DNA of 64,000 bases. Source: Streptomyces scopuliridis RB72 (GTDB lineage: Bacteria; Actinomycetota; Actinomycetes; Streptomycetales; Streptomycetaceae). Both the position numbers and the translations under genes were made by a program. Shown here piece by piece: positions 1 to 10,679 of this stretch; position 1 is the first letter of the stretch; every line of letters starts with the position of its first letter. The notes under the pieces are model-generated. The model saw nothing but the letters and a program-made list of their open reading frames with translations, was not told where the DNA came from and ran no database searches. The DNA is taken from NCBI RefSeq assembly GCF_000718095.1, contig NZ_JOEI01000003.1, positions 124,001 through 188,000 on the forward strand. Reading direction: 5' to 3'.

Positions 1-2
1 TC

Positions 3-560
3 TCGCGCCGGGCCGGCGGGGACGAGCTGGAGAGACGCGTGCGCGCGCGGCTCAGCAGACAACACAGGTTTCTCTCCCCCGAGGGGCCGCTTCTGCTCAT
101 GGTCCTGGATGAGAGCTGCATCAGGAACACCGTCGGAAGCGCGGCCGTCATGCGGGATCAGTGCGCACATCTGCTGCGCGTGGGAAAGCAGCCGAACATC
201 CGTGTTCAAGTCGCCCCCGCGGGTCTCCCGGGTATTTGGCGTCCCAATACGTCCATGTCCCTGATCACCCTCTCGGATGGCCATGTCTGGGTGTACTCGG
301 AATCGCTTGACCGCGGGCACTTCAGCGACGATCCGGAAGTTACCGGCCGTCATGCACAGACCTATGCTGTTCTGAGGGCGGATGCGCTGTCCGCCTCCGA
401 GTCTGCCGCGTTGCTCCATGACGCGATGGAAGGGTACGGGCACCATGATGAATCGCGATTTCAGAGCGACAACGTGGGTAAAGAGCAGTTACAGCGGCGA
501 CAACAGCGGAAACTGCGTGGAAATAGGCACCGGTATCCCGGGCATTATCCCCGTCCGTGA
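3..560 (+). CDS. Scr1-type XRE regulator, DUF5753 C-terminal part (5' end outside window)
   Basis: The frame is open from base 3, so the helix-turn-helix half lies upstream of the window. What remains reads as the DUF5753 domain of Streptomyces XRE/Scr1 regulators: an E-L-E-x-R-V-x-A-R-L start, the VLDE segment followed by R-x-x-V-G-S, and a final helix ending near LLHDAMEGYG. Such proteins are usually encoded just before a DUF397 gene, as here. The domain seems complete by about base 440, but the frame continues to 560, overlapping the DUF397 gene by over 100 bases. The last roughly 40 residues (basic, Gln/Arg-rich) look like read-through rather than a domain. A small frameshift near 430-445 would restore the usual short overlap. 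Function is inferred from family only. Confidence 0.8.
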   Translation, partial: SRRAGGDELERRVRARLSRQHRFLSPEGPLLLMVLDESCIRNTVGSAAVMRDQCAHLLRVGKQPNIRVQVAPAGLPGIWRPNTSMSLITLSDGHVWVYSESLDRGHFSDDPEVTGRHAQTYAVLRADALSASESAALLHDAMEGYGHHDESRFQSDNVGKEQLQRRQQRKLRGNRHRYPGHYPRP

Positions 561-657
561 CAGCAAGAATACCGAAGGCCCGGTCCTTGTGTTCAGCAGA
601 GCTGTTTTCTCCACTTTCGTTTCCGGCGCCAGAACTGCCGCGCACCCCACCGCCTGA
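445..657 (+). CDS. DUF397 domain protein
   Basis: A 70-residue product with the DUF397 signature: W-V-K-S-S-Y-S-G-x-N-S-G-N-C-V-E near residues 10-25, then I-P-V-R-D-S-K, then F at the end of the domain. DUF397 proteins are small partners of DUF5753/XRE regulators, often developmental or antibiotic regulators in Streptomyces, and the gene for such a regulator overlaps it here. ATG codons at 445 and 448 are both possible starts; a GGAAGG about 11 bases before 445 favours the first. The C-terminal 20 residues after the domain (TAAHPTA end) are unusual and Ala/Thr-rich. Confidence 0.85.
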   Translation: MMNRDFRATTWVKSSYSGDNSGNCVEIGTGIPGIIPVRDSKNTEGPVLVFSRAVFSTFVSGARTAAHPTA

Positions 658-693
658 ACGCAATGGGGTGCGCTGCGCCGTCGGGTCTCCCCG

Positions 694-2259
694 CTACGCG
701 GTGGGCGTGTGGCCGCGGGAGTGCGAAACAGTGCCGGTCTTGCCGCCCTTGAGCGGGATCCGCGCCGCTTCGGCCTTCGCCGCCGGCTTGGTCAGCGAAC
801 TCAGATCGTGGGCGTAGGTGCCCACCGCGTTGGCGATCACACCGATGTTAATGCCGAACGCCTTCATATTGATGTTCGAGAGGTCGTCGCAGGCCGAGTG
901 GTAGCACTTGTCGTACGCGATACCGGCCTCGCCGCCGTACTTCAGGGCCTGGGCCTCGGACTTGATGCCCTCGGCGCCCGTGAAGGTGCCGCCGGACGGG
1001 ATGCCCGCGTCGATGAAGGGCCCGTAGTCGGAGCGGCCGTCGAAGTCCGTGCCCTCGTGCGGAACGTTCCTGCTGTCGAGGAAGTCGGTGATGCCCTTCT
1101 CCAGCTGGGCGGAGCCCTCGGGGCCGGGGCCCGCGCCCGCACCGTCCGAGTCGTCGCCGTCGTACACGAACTGGGCGAAGTTCGGCGAGGCGATCATGTC
1201 GAAGTTGAGGTAGAGGGCGATGTCCGCGCGCTGTGCGGCGGTGAGGCCGTTGACGTACGCCTCGGCGCCGAGCAGGCCCAGTTCCTCCGCCGACCACCAG
1301 GCGAAGCGCACCTTGTTCGCCGGCTTCTCATGCGTCTTGGCGAGCTTGAGGGCGACCTCCAACAGCCCGGCGGAACCGGAGCCGTTGTCGTTGATGCCGG
1401 GGCCCTCGGTGACGGAGTCCAGATGGGAGCCGAGCATCACCGTCCGGTCCGCCCTGCCGCCCTTGGTCTCGGCGACCACATTGCGGGTGGTGCGCTCCTC
1501 CTGGAGCTGGCGGATGTCCAGGGAGACCTTCACCGCGCCCTTGGCGGCCTCGGCGGCGAGTGCCTGGCCCTCGGCCTGCGTGATGCCGCCCGTGGGGATC
1601 TTCCCGGCGTCCGGGCCGCCGAGCGTTCCGTTGAGCGAGCCCGCGGTGTTGTTGTAGATGACCGCGGCCACCGCACCGGCCGCCGCCGCTTCCTTCTGCT
1701 TCGTCGCGAAGTCGCAGCCGCCGCGCTGGATCAGCGCGATCTTGCCGGTGAAGGCGCCGGCGGCGTAGTCGGCGGGCTCGCATCCGGTGGTCGCGTCGAC
1801 CGGGACGGCGGCGAGGTCGGCCGCGATCCCGCCCTCCTTGGTGGACGTCGTGTACGACATGGCCACGATCTCGACGTCGCGCGGCGTCGGCGCGGTGACC
1901 GTGAGCTTCTCGGCGAGCGTCTCGATATAGGTGATGTCGAACGTGTCGTACGAGACCTGGTAACCGGCCTTCTTCAGCTGGCTGTACACATACGCGGCGG
2001 AGGCGTCGTGGCCGAGCGTGCCCGCCGCCCTGTTGCCGCTGGCGGAGTCCGCGATGGCCTGGAACTTCTCCAAGTGCCGGTACGCGTCGCCGGCCGATGC
2101 CTCGCGCACCAGCTTCCGGGAGAGCTTCGCCGCGTCCTTGGCGGCGTCCTTGGCCGGGTCGTGGGAGCGCGCGGTGGCGGGCGAGGCGGACAGGAGAAGC
2201 GGGGCGGCGAGCGCGGTGGTGGCGGCGACTGCCAGGAGTCTGCGGGACGTTGCGTTCAC
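694..2259 (-). CDS. secreted M28 family zinc aminopeptidase with PA domain
   Basis: A 521-residue extracellular peptidase. Residues 1-30 form a signal peptide ending in S-P-A-T-A. A protease-associated (PA) insert spans about 150-250 (Cys160, G-G-C-D-F at 180-184). The M28 catalytic domain follows with its metal and catalytic residues visible: H279-L-D281, D291 in GINDNGSGS, the E325-E326 pair, D354 in LNFDMI and H454 in CYHSACDD. This is the Streptomyces griseus aminopeptidase type, which removes N-terminal residues from peptides using two zinc ions. The last roughly 30 residues are a basic tail outside the fold. It is convergent with the DUF397 gene and transcribed alone. Confidence 0.92.
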   Translation of the reverse strand: MNATSRRLLAVAATTALAAPLLLSASPATARSHDPAKDAAKDAAKLSRKLVREASAGDAYRHLEKFQAIADSASGNRAAGTLGHDASAAYVYSQLKKAGYQVSYDTFDITYIETLAEKLTVTAPTPRDVEIVAMSYTTSTKEGGIAADLAAVPVDATTGCEPADYAAGAFTGKIALIQRGGCDFATKQKEAAAAGAVAAVIYNNTAGSLNGTLGGPDAGKIPTGGITQAEGQALAAEAAKGAVKVSLDIRQLQEERTTRNVVAETKGGRADRTVMLGSHLDSVTEGPGINDNGSGSAGLLEVALKLAKTHEKPANKVRFAWWSAEELGLLGAEAYVNGLTAAQRADIALYLNFDMIASPNFAQFVYDGDDSDGAGAGPGPEGSAQLEKGITDFLDSRNVPHEGTDFDGRSDYGPFIDAGIPSGGTFTGAEGIKSEAQALKYGGEAGIAYDKCYHSACDDLSNINMKAFGINIGVIANAVGTYAHDLSSLTKPAAKAEAARIPLKGGKTGTVSHSRGHTPTA

Positions 2260-2395
2260 AGGGGCTGGGATCCTTCCGGTGCGAACAAATGTGAGGGAAA
2301 GCTAGCCAGCGCCGCGCTCCCTGGGAACAGCTGTGTCACAGCTCACGGTGCGTATCGGTGGATCAGCCGCGGATCAGCCGCGGATCGGGCGGCGG

Positions 2396-2992
2396 TCAGT
2401 CGGTCCTCGGCGCTCGCGCCGCCTTCGCCGCGCGCTTCGTCTCCTGCTTGAACGCCCGTACCTTGGCCAGCGATTCGGGTCCGGTGATGTCCGCCGCCGA
2501 GCGGTACGACCCCACGTCCCCATAGGCGCCCGCGGCCTCGCGCCAGCCCTTGGGCTGCACCTCGTACTGCTTGCCCAGCAGCGCCAGGAAGATCTGGGAC
2601 TTCTGCGTGCCGAAGCCGGGCAGCGCGTTGAGCCGGTCCCGTACCTCCGCGCCGGTGGCGACGTCACGCCAGATCGCGGTGGGATCGCCGTCGTAGTGCT
2701 CGACGAGGTACTGGCAGAGCTGCTGGATCCGTCTGGCCATCGACCCCGGATAGCGGTGCACGGCGGGCTTGTCCGTGAGCAGCGCGACGAACGCCTCAGG
2801 GTCGTACGCGGCGATCTCGCGGGCGTCGAGGTCGTCGTGTCCCATGCGTACGGCGATGGTGTAGGGGCCGGAGAACGCCCATTCCATCGGGACCTGTTGG
2901 TCAAGCAGCATGCCGACGAGCGCGGCCAGCGGACTGCGGCCGAGCAGCTCATCGGCCTCGGGCTGTTGTGCGAGGCGGATTGTGGTGCTCAT
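2396..2992 (-). CDS. HhH-GPD superfamily base-excision repair protein
   Basis: A 198-residue protein with the all-helical HhH-GPD fold: a D-Q-Q-V-P segment near residues 31-35 (as in AlkA/UDG-like proteins) and the helix-hairpin-helix L-P-G-F-G-T-Q-K-S near 124-132. Family members flip and excise damaged bases. This short actinobacterial subgroup is annotated as HhH-GPD-type base excision repair protein, and its substrate is unknown. The C-terminus is Lys/Arg/Ala-rich (K-Q-E-T-K-R-A-A-K-A-A-R), probably a DNA-contacting tail. The ATG at 2992 fits the family N-terminus. It stands alone, back to back with the geosmin synthase gene. Confidence 0.88.
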   Translation of the reverse strand: MSTTIRLAQQPEADELLGRSPLAALVGMLLDQQVPMEWAFSGPYTIAVRMGHDDLDAREIAAYDPEAFVALLTDKPAVHRYPGSMARRIQQLCQYLVEHYDGDPTAIWRDVATGAEVRDRLNALPGFGTQKSQIFLALLGKQYEVQPKGWREAAGAYGDVGSYRSAADITGPESLAKVRAFKQETKRAAKAARAPRTD

Positions 2993-3059
2993 TCAGCGAT
3001 GATCACCCGGGCCGTGCCGTGGGGCGCGTACGCCACGCGCTTGCTGTGTGTTCATATGA

Positions 3060-5438
<2,379 letters not shown>

Positions 5439-5503
5439 CTCGCCTACGGGCGCGCCCGTTTGTCATCCGGTCGATGTGATCGTTTACCGGATGGGGGCCG
5501 TGG

Positions 5504-6751
5504 GTGGCGAGCGGAAACGCACTGTACGGGCGCATGGAGGCGCGAGGCCCGCGCGCGAGGGGGCGCGCGGAGAGCAACCGGGAGGGGGTGGAGTCACGGA
5601 CGGCGGTGCTTGAGGGCGTCGCCGGATGGGTCCCGGGGGAGCCGGTCCCCAATGGAGCGTTGCCCGCTGAGTGGGAGGTGGATGACGCCTGGATCCGTAG
5701 GCGCACGGGCATCGCCGGCCGCCATCGGGCGGCTCCGGGGATGTCCACGGGGGACCTCGCGTACGAGGCGGCGAGGCTGCTGGTCGGGGAGGCGGCTTCG
5801 CCGGGGGCGGGTCCGGGGCGGGCGGGGTCGGTGGGGTCAGTGGGGTCCGCCCCTGCGGGGCAGGTGGACGCCGTGGTGCTGGCCACGGCGACGCCGGACC
5901 ATCTCTGTCCGGGGACCGCGCCGGCGCTGGCGGCGCGGCTGGGGTTGGGGACGGTACCCGCGTTCGATATCGGCGCGGTGTGCAGCGGCTTTGTCTACGG
6001 TCTCGCCGTCTGCCATGGACTGGTGGTGTCGGGGCTCTATGAACGGGTGCTCCTGGTGGGCGCCGATGTGTACTCGACCTGGCTGGACCCCCGGGACCGC
6101 TCGTCGGGCGTGGTGTTCGGCGACGGCGCCGGCGCGGCGCTGATCGGTGCGGGCAGGGCCGGGGATCCGGGCGAACTGCTCGCCTTCGATCTGGGCAGTG
6201 ACGGCACGGGATATGACCTGATCACCGTGGTGGGCGGCGGGGCGCGGTCGAGGTCGGTGGCGGAACCGTCCGCCGAGGGCGACGAGTACTTCCGGATGCG
6301 GGGGCGGGCGGTCTATCAGCACGCGGTCGAGCGGATGACCGGTTCGTGCCGCTCGCTGCTGCGCACGGTGGGCTGGGACGCCGCCGACGTCGACCATTTC
6401 GTACCGCACCAGGCCAACGCCCGGATCCTGCGGGCCGTCGCCGAACGGGTGGGGATCGGCGCCCGGAGCTGTGTCACCCATCTCGACCGGGTGGGCAATA
6501 CCGGCGCGGCCTCCATCCCTCTCGCCCTGGCGGACGCGGACGCGCGGGGACGTTTCCGCGCGGGCGACCGCATGCTGCTGACCGCCTTCGGCGGCGGCCT
6601 CACCTGGGGAACGGTGGCGCTGCGCTGGCCGGCGACGACTGCGCCCGCGACGGAAACGCCCGCGACGGAAACGCCCGCGACGACCACGTCCGAGGCCGTA
6701 CGGCCCGAGAACGCACGGGCCACGGCCCTCGACGGAAGGAACGGATCATGA
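5504..6751 (+). CDS. 3-oxoacyl-ACP synthase III (KAS III) family protein
   Basis: FabH-like condensing enzyme that would start an acyl chain by joining an acyl-CoA to malonyl-ACP. The thiolase-fold triad is intact: Cys in A-V-C-S-G-F (codon at 5981), His in V-P-H-Q-A-N and Asn in G-N-T-G-A-A-S. A Gly/Ser/Ala-rich insert follows the first 65 residues of the core, and the C-terminus carries a Thr/Ala/Glu-rich repeat tail (ATETP repeated) not needed for the fold. The GTG at 5504 is preceded by a GGGGG run; an in-frame GTG at 5588 matches the usual FabH N-terminus better but its Shine-Dalgarno is too close. Its stop overlaps the next start as ATGA, so the two are translationally coupled. Confidence 0.85.
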   Translation: MASGNALYGRMEARGPRARGRAESNREGVESRTAVLEGVAGWVPGEPVPNGALPAEWEVDDAWIRRRTGIAGRHRAAPGMSTGDLAYEAARLLVGEAASPGAGPGRAGSVGSVGSAPAGQVDAVVLATATPDHLCPGTAPALAARLGLGTVPAFDIGAVCSGFVYGLAVCHGLVVSGLYERVLLVGADVYSTWLDPRDRSSGVVFGDGAGAALIGAGRAGDPGELLAFDLGSDGTGYDLITVVGGGARSRSVAEPSAEGDEYFRMRGRAVYQHAVERMTGSCRSLLRTVGWDAADVDHFVPHQANARILRAVAERVGIGARSCVTHLDRVGNTGAASIPLALADADARGRFRAGDRMLLTAFGGGLTWGTVALRWPATTAPATETPATETPATTTSEAVRPENARATALDGRNGS

Positions 6752-8049
6752 CGCCGACGGCTGAACGGGGGCGCGAGCAGGGGAACAGGCAGGGGAACAG
6801 GCAGGGGAACGCGCAGATGGGCGGACAGGAGAGCGGGACGGTCGCGGTGACCGGGCTCGGGGTGGTGACCCCCGCCGGTCATGATGAACGGTCCTTCTGG
6901 GAGGGGCTGTGCGCGGGGCGGTCGGTGGCCGGGCAGCGCCCGGAACTGGCCGGAATGCCGGTCGACTTCGCCTGTGCGGTCGAGGGCATCGATCTCGACG
7001 CGGTGATCGGCGGTCGGTCGGTCTGGCGGATGGCGCGGTTCGTGAAGCTTGCGCTGATCGCGGCCAGGCAGGCCGTGGCGGACGCCGGACTCGACCCTGT
7101 GAGCTGGGACGGCGGCCGGGTGGGCGTGGTGCTCGGCGTGGGCGTCGGGGGCGTCTCCGTACTCGTCGACAACGCGCTGAAGCTCCAGGCGGACGGCCCA
7201 CAGGCGGTCTCCCCCGTACTCGTGCCGATGATGATCCCCAACGCGGCGGCGGGAGAGGTCGCCATCGCGCTCAAGGCCCGGGGGCCGAGCCTGGCCCCGG
7301 CGACCGCCTGTGCCTCGGGGGCCACCGCGATCGCCGTGGCCAGGGATCTGCTGACGAGCGGTCAGTGCGATGTGGTGGTGGCCGGGGGCGCCGAGTCCGT
7401 ACTGACCCCGCTGGTGGTGACGGCCTTCGCGCGGATGGGCGCGCTGTCGACGCGTACCGGCGATCCGGGCGGGGCGTCGCGGCCGTTCGCGTCGGACCGG
7501 GACGGGTTCGTGATCGGCGAGGGCGCCGCCATGCTCGTCCTGGAACGGGAGGCCGACGCACGGGCCCGGGGCCGGGTGCCGCGCGCGCTGCTGGCCGGCG
7601 CGGGCGCCAGTACGGACGCGCACCACCCGACGGCGCCCGCGCCGGACGGCCGGTGGGCCCAGATGGCGGTGGAGGCGGCGCTCCGGGACGCGGGGTGGAG
7701 CCCGTACGACGTCGCGCATGTCAACGCGCACGGCACGTCGACGCCGCTCAACGACGCGATGGAGGCGACACTGATCGACCGGGTCTACCCGCACCGGCCG
7801 TCGGTCACGGCGCCGAAGGGGGTGGTGGGGCACACGCTGGCGGCGGCGGGGGCGATCGAGGCGGTGGCGACGGTGCTCACCCTCGAACATGGCGTGATTC
7901 CGCCGATCGCCAACGTGGACGCGCCCGCTGTCGAGTTCGACCTCGACTGTGTGACGAAGGAACCCCGGCGGCAGTGGGTGGAGACGGCGGTCAGCCACTC
8001 ATTCGGGTTCGGCGGGCACAACGTGGCGCTGGCGTTTCGGCAGGCCTGA
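6748..8049 (+). CDS. beta-ketoacyl-ACP synthase II (FabF-like), first copy
   Basis: Elongating ketosynthase. The active-site Cys188 lies in T-A-C-A-S-G; the two catalytic His are in N-A-H-G-T-S-T-P-L-N-D and G-H-T-L-A-A-A-G-A-I-E; the Lys is in A-P-K-G. It is therefore a true ketosynthase, not a chain-length factor. The first 25 residues are a Gln/Gly/Asn repeat tail (REQGNRQGNRQGN) encoded by a short tandem repeat, ahead of the core start T-V-A-V-T-G-L-G. The ATG at 6748 overlaps the KAS III stop (ATGA) and has AAGGA seven bases upstream. It is closely similar to the second KAS II gene at 10676, so the pair look like tandem paralogues separated by the oxidase and ACP genes. Confidence 0.93.
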   Translation: MTPTAERGREQGNRQGNRQGNAQMGGQESGTVAVTGLGVVTPAGHDERSFWEGLCAGRSVAGQRPELAGMPVDFACAVEGIDLDAVIGGRSVWRMARFVKLALIAARQAVADAGLDPVSWDGGRVGVVLGVGVGGVSVLVDNALKLQADGPQAVSPVLVPMMIPNAAAGEVAIALKARGPSLAPATACASGATAIAVARDLLTSGQCDVVVAGGAESVLTPLVVTAFARMGALSTRTGDPGGASRPFASDRDGFVIGEGAAMLVLEREADARARGRVPRALLAGAGASTDAHHPTAPAPDGRWAQMAVEAALRDAGWSPYDVAHVNAHGTSTPLNDAMEATLIDRVYPHRPSVTAPKGVVGHTLAAAGAIEAVATVLTLEHGVIPPIANVDAPAVEFDLDCVTKEPRRQWVETAVSHSFGFGGHNVALAFRQA

Positions 8050-8081
8050 CGACAGGTCACATCAGGGAGCTGATCGTACGA

Positions 8082-10244
8082 ATGTCCCATGGTTCTGCGG
8101 GTGGGAGAGTCGTTTCTTCGCCATTGATTGATCGTTATACCGGCGTGAGTATAAATATCAACGCCGTTGTCGTGAACTCGGTGAATCAGGCGGGCTCAAC
8201 GGACCCGACGGTGGATCCGCTGACGCGCGTGCTCTTCGGGGAGAACTTCGACCGGGAGCACGCGCCGTGGCGTCGGCTCGCCGCCGCGGCGCCGTTCCGC
8301 CGCCGGCCCGGTGCCTCGTCCGGGGAGCGGCTGGCGATGGCGTACGAGCGGCTGCGCACCGTCAACGACACGCTCGACAGCCCGGCGGAGCTGGTGGCCG
8401 ACCCGCGCGGGCTCGCCGCGCTGCATGAGTGGCTGGGCCCGGTCGATCCGGCCTTCACGACGGTCGCGGGCATTCACTACAACCTGTTCCTCGGCAGTCT
8501 CCTCGACCACGCGGAGGGCGAGAAGGAAGTGGCGCGCGGCACGGCGCGGGATGCGGTGGGCTCGGCGGATGCGGCGGATGCGGCGGATGCGGCGGATGCG
8601 GCGGATGCGGCGGAACTGGCCGACTTCTTCGCGCTGCGCCGGGTCGGCACCTTCCTCTGCACGGAGGTGGCGCATGGAAACGACGCGGTCGCGGTGGAGA
8701 CGACGGCGGCCTACGACCGGGAGCGGGACGGCTTCGTCCTGTGCACGCCGCATGCCGGGGCGCAGAAGTTCATGCCCAACACCAGCCCGGTGGGCGGCCC
8801 CAAGTCCGGTGTGGTGGCGGCCCGGTTGCTGGTGGACGGTGCCGATCAGGGCGTTTTTCTGTTTCTGACGCCGCTGACCGATGCCGTCGGGGCGCTTCCC
8901 GGCGTTCGGGTGCGCAGGCTGCCCGCGCGGCTGGGCAGCCCGGTGGACCACTGTCTGACCTCGTTCGACCGGGTCTTCGTGGGGCGCGACGCGCTGCTGG
9001 GCGGTGCGCAGGGGCGGATCGGCGAGGACGGTGTGTTCCGGAGCGAGCAGAGCAACCGCCGACGGCGTTTCCTGACCTCGATCGGGCGGGTCACGGCGGG
9101 CAAGCTCTCGATGAGCGCGTGCGCGGTCGGTTCGGCGCGGGTCACGCTGGCGCTCGCCGTGCGGTACGGCGGGCACCGGCGGATCTCCGGTTCGAGGGGA
9201 GGGGAGCGGGTACCGGTGTTCGCGCACCGCAGCCATCACGGCCCGCTGGTCGGAGCCCTGGCCATGGTCTTCGGGATGACGTTGCTGCACCGTACGGCGC
9301 TGGACGCCTGGGAGTCGCGTACGGAAGCGGGTACGGCCGAGGCCGAGCGGCTGGTGGCCGTCGCCAAGGGCTGGATCAGCTGGCGGGCGCGTGAGGTCAT
9401 CGTGGAGTCGCGGGAACGGTGCGGTGCGCAGGCGCTGTTGGAGAACAACGGCATGACCGAGCTGCTGGCGGGTATCGAAGGCGTCATCACGGCCGAGGGC
9501 GACAATGTCGCGATCTACGCGAAGGCGGCGGCCGAGATGCTGTTCTCGGCAGCCCTGGCCCCGGGGCCGGGGCCGGGTCCGGAGCAGGGTCAGGGGCAGG
9601 GACCAGGTAGGGAGCCGGTTGCGGTTTCGGGTCCGGAGCCGGGGGACGGATCGTACGGTCCCTCGCGCCGCGAGCTGACCGACCCGCTGTTCCTGGACGG
9701 TCTCCTCGTCGCCGTCGAGGCCGTATGGCTGGCGCGGGCCCGCCGCCGGATGAGCCAGGTGCCGCACGGCGACTCGCTGGCGCGGTGGAACGCGGCGTCC
9801 GGGGCCGCGCTGCGCGCCGTGGAGGCGTACGCGTACCGGCGCGCGTCCGAGGCGTACGCGGTGGCGGTGGCAGGACTGGAGCCCGGCTCGTCGCCCTCGT
9901 CGCCCTCGTCGCCCTCGTCCGGTTCCGACACGTCGACGACCTGTGCCCATGACCTGCTGCGTTCGCTGCACCGGCTCTTCGCGCTCCAGTGGATCGACCG
10001 CAACAGCGGCGATCTGCTGGCCGGTGGCCGACTGGCCCCCCGTCATCTCGACGAACTGCCCGAGGCCGTCGAACAGCTCATCTCGCGGCTGGCCGGCCAT
10101 GCCCCCGCCCTCGTCGAGTCCTTCGCGCTGCCGGAGGAGATGTTCGCCGACTGGCCCATCTCCGGGGCCGGTTACGTGGACGCCTACGACGACGCGGAGG
10201 GCGCGTGGCACGCCGTACTCGCCGTACCCGTCGCACCCGCTTGA
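8082..10244 (+). CDS. acyl-CoA oxidase-like flavoprotein
   Basis: About 720 residues with acyl-CoA oxidase architecture: an N-terminal helical part, the flavin-binding beta domain (T-F-L-C-T-E-V-A-H-G-N-D, then FMPNTSPVGGPKSGVVAA and R-L-G-S-P-V-D-H), and two C-terminal helical domains including E-N-N-G-M-T-E-L-L and A-I-Y-A-K-A-A-A. It probably introduces a 2,3-double bond into an acyl thioester. Three low-complexity inserts interrupt it: an (A-A-D)n run near 8562-8615, a Pro/Gly/Gln run near 9565-9610 and a Ser/Pro run near 9893-9920. It lies 32 bases after the first KAS II. ATG 8082 is favoured (GGGAG upstream); GTG 8145 is also possible. Confidence 0.85.
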   Translation: MSHGSAGGRVVSSPLIDRYTGVSININAVVVNSVNQAGSTDPTVDPLTRVLFGENFDREHAPWRRLAAAAPFRRRPGASSGERLAMAYERLRTVNDTLDSPAELVADPRGLAALHEWLGPVDPAFTTVAGIHYNLFLGSLLDHAEGEKEVARGTARDAVGSADAADAADAADAADAAELADFFALRRVGTFLCTEVAHGNDAVAVETTAAYDRERDGFVLCTPHAGAQKFMPNTSPVGGPKSGVVAARLLVDGADQGVFLFLTPLTDAVGALPGVRVRRLPARLGSPVDHCLTSFDRVFVGRDALLGGAQGRIGEDGVFRSEQSNRRRRFLTSIGRVTAGKLSMSACAVGSARVTLALAVRYGGHRRISGSRGGERVPVFAHRSHHGPLVGALAMVFGMTLLHRTALDAWESRTEAGTAEAERLVAVAKGWISWRAREVIVESRERCGAQALLENNGMTELLAGIEGVITAEGDNVAIYAKAAAEMLFSAALAPGPGPGPEQGQGQGPGREPVAVSGPEPGDGSYGPSRRELTDPLFLDGLLVAVEAVWLARARRRMSQVPHGDSLARWNAASGAALRAVEAYAYRRASEAYAVAVAGLEPGSSPSSPSSPSSGSDTSTTCAHDLLRSLHRLFALQWIDRNSGDLLAGGRLAPRHLDELPEAVEQLISRLAGHAPALVESFALPEEMFADWPISGAGYVDAYDDAEGAWHAVLAVPVAPA
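8562..8615 (+). repeat. 9-bp tandem repeat (about 6 units) inside the acyl-CoA oxidase gene
   Basis: The unit GCGGCGGAT is repeated in frame from 8571 to 8606, with one imperfect unit on either side. It encodes an Ala-Ala-Asp run in a surface loop before the flavin domain. The unit is a whole number of codons, so copy number can vary without breaking the frame. Confidence 0.9.
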
Positions 10245-10289
10245 AACCACCGACCCCTTCAACCGACCCAACCCCTGAAAGGACATCCC

Positions 10290-10679
10290 ATGAGCGAGAT
10301 CCACCCGAAGATCACCGAGGTGCTGACAGCGACGTTCAAGGTGCCCGCCGCGGAAATCATCCCCGAGGCCACGATGGACAGCCTGGAGATGGACTCCCTC
10401 GCCGTCGCCGAGTTCGCCGTCATCATCAAGGAGACGCTGGGGATCGACGCCGACTCGGACTCGCTGCTCAAGGGCGCCACGCTGGCGGAGATCACCGCGT
10501 TCCTCGACGGGGCGCGGACGGCGCGCACGGCGCGCACCGCGCACGCGGGGCACGCGGCGCACGCGGGGCACACGCTTCGCGCGGTGCACACGGTTCACGT
10601 GGCGGGCACGACTCACGCGGTGAGCACGGCGAGCGGCGTCAGCGAGACGAACGAGGCCCCGGTGGGCGTCGGCCGATGA
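10290..10679 (+). CDS. acyl carrier protein with His/Ala/Thr-rich tail
   Basis: Residues 1-75 are a normal ACP. The phosphopantetheine site is Ser36 in [10 protein letters not shown], and the fold ends at [10 protein letters not shown]. The remaining roughly 50 residues form a tail of Ala, Thr, His and Gly ([19 protein letters not shown] and similar), which is not part of any ACP fold. AAAGGA lies six bases before the ATG. The stop overlaps the next KAS II start (ATGA). Its position between an acyl-CoA oxidase gene and a ketosynthase gene suggests it carries the acyl chain these enzymes act on. Confidence 0.92.
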   Translation: MSEIHPKITEVLTATFKVPAAEIIPEATMDSLEMDSLAVAEFAVIIKETLGIDADSDSLLKGATLAEITAFLDGARTARTARTAHAGHAAHAGHTLRAVHTVHVAGTTHAVSTASGVSETNEAPVGVGR

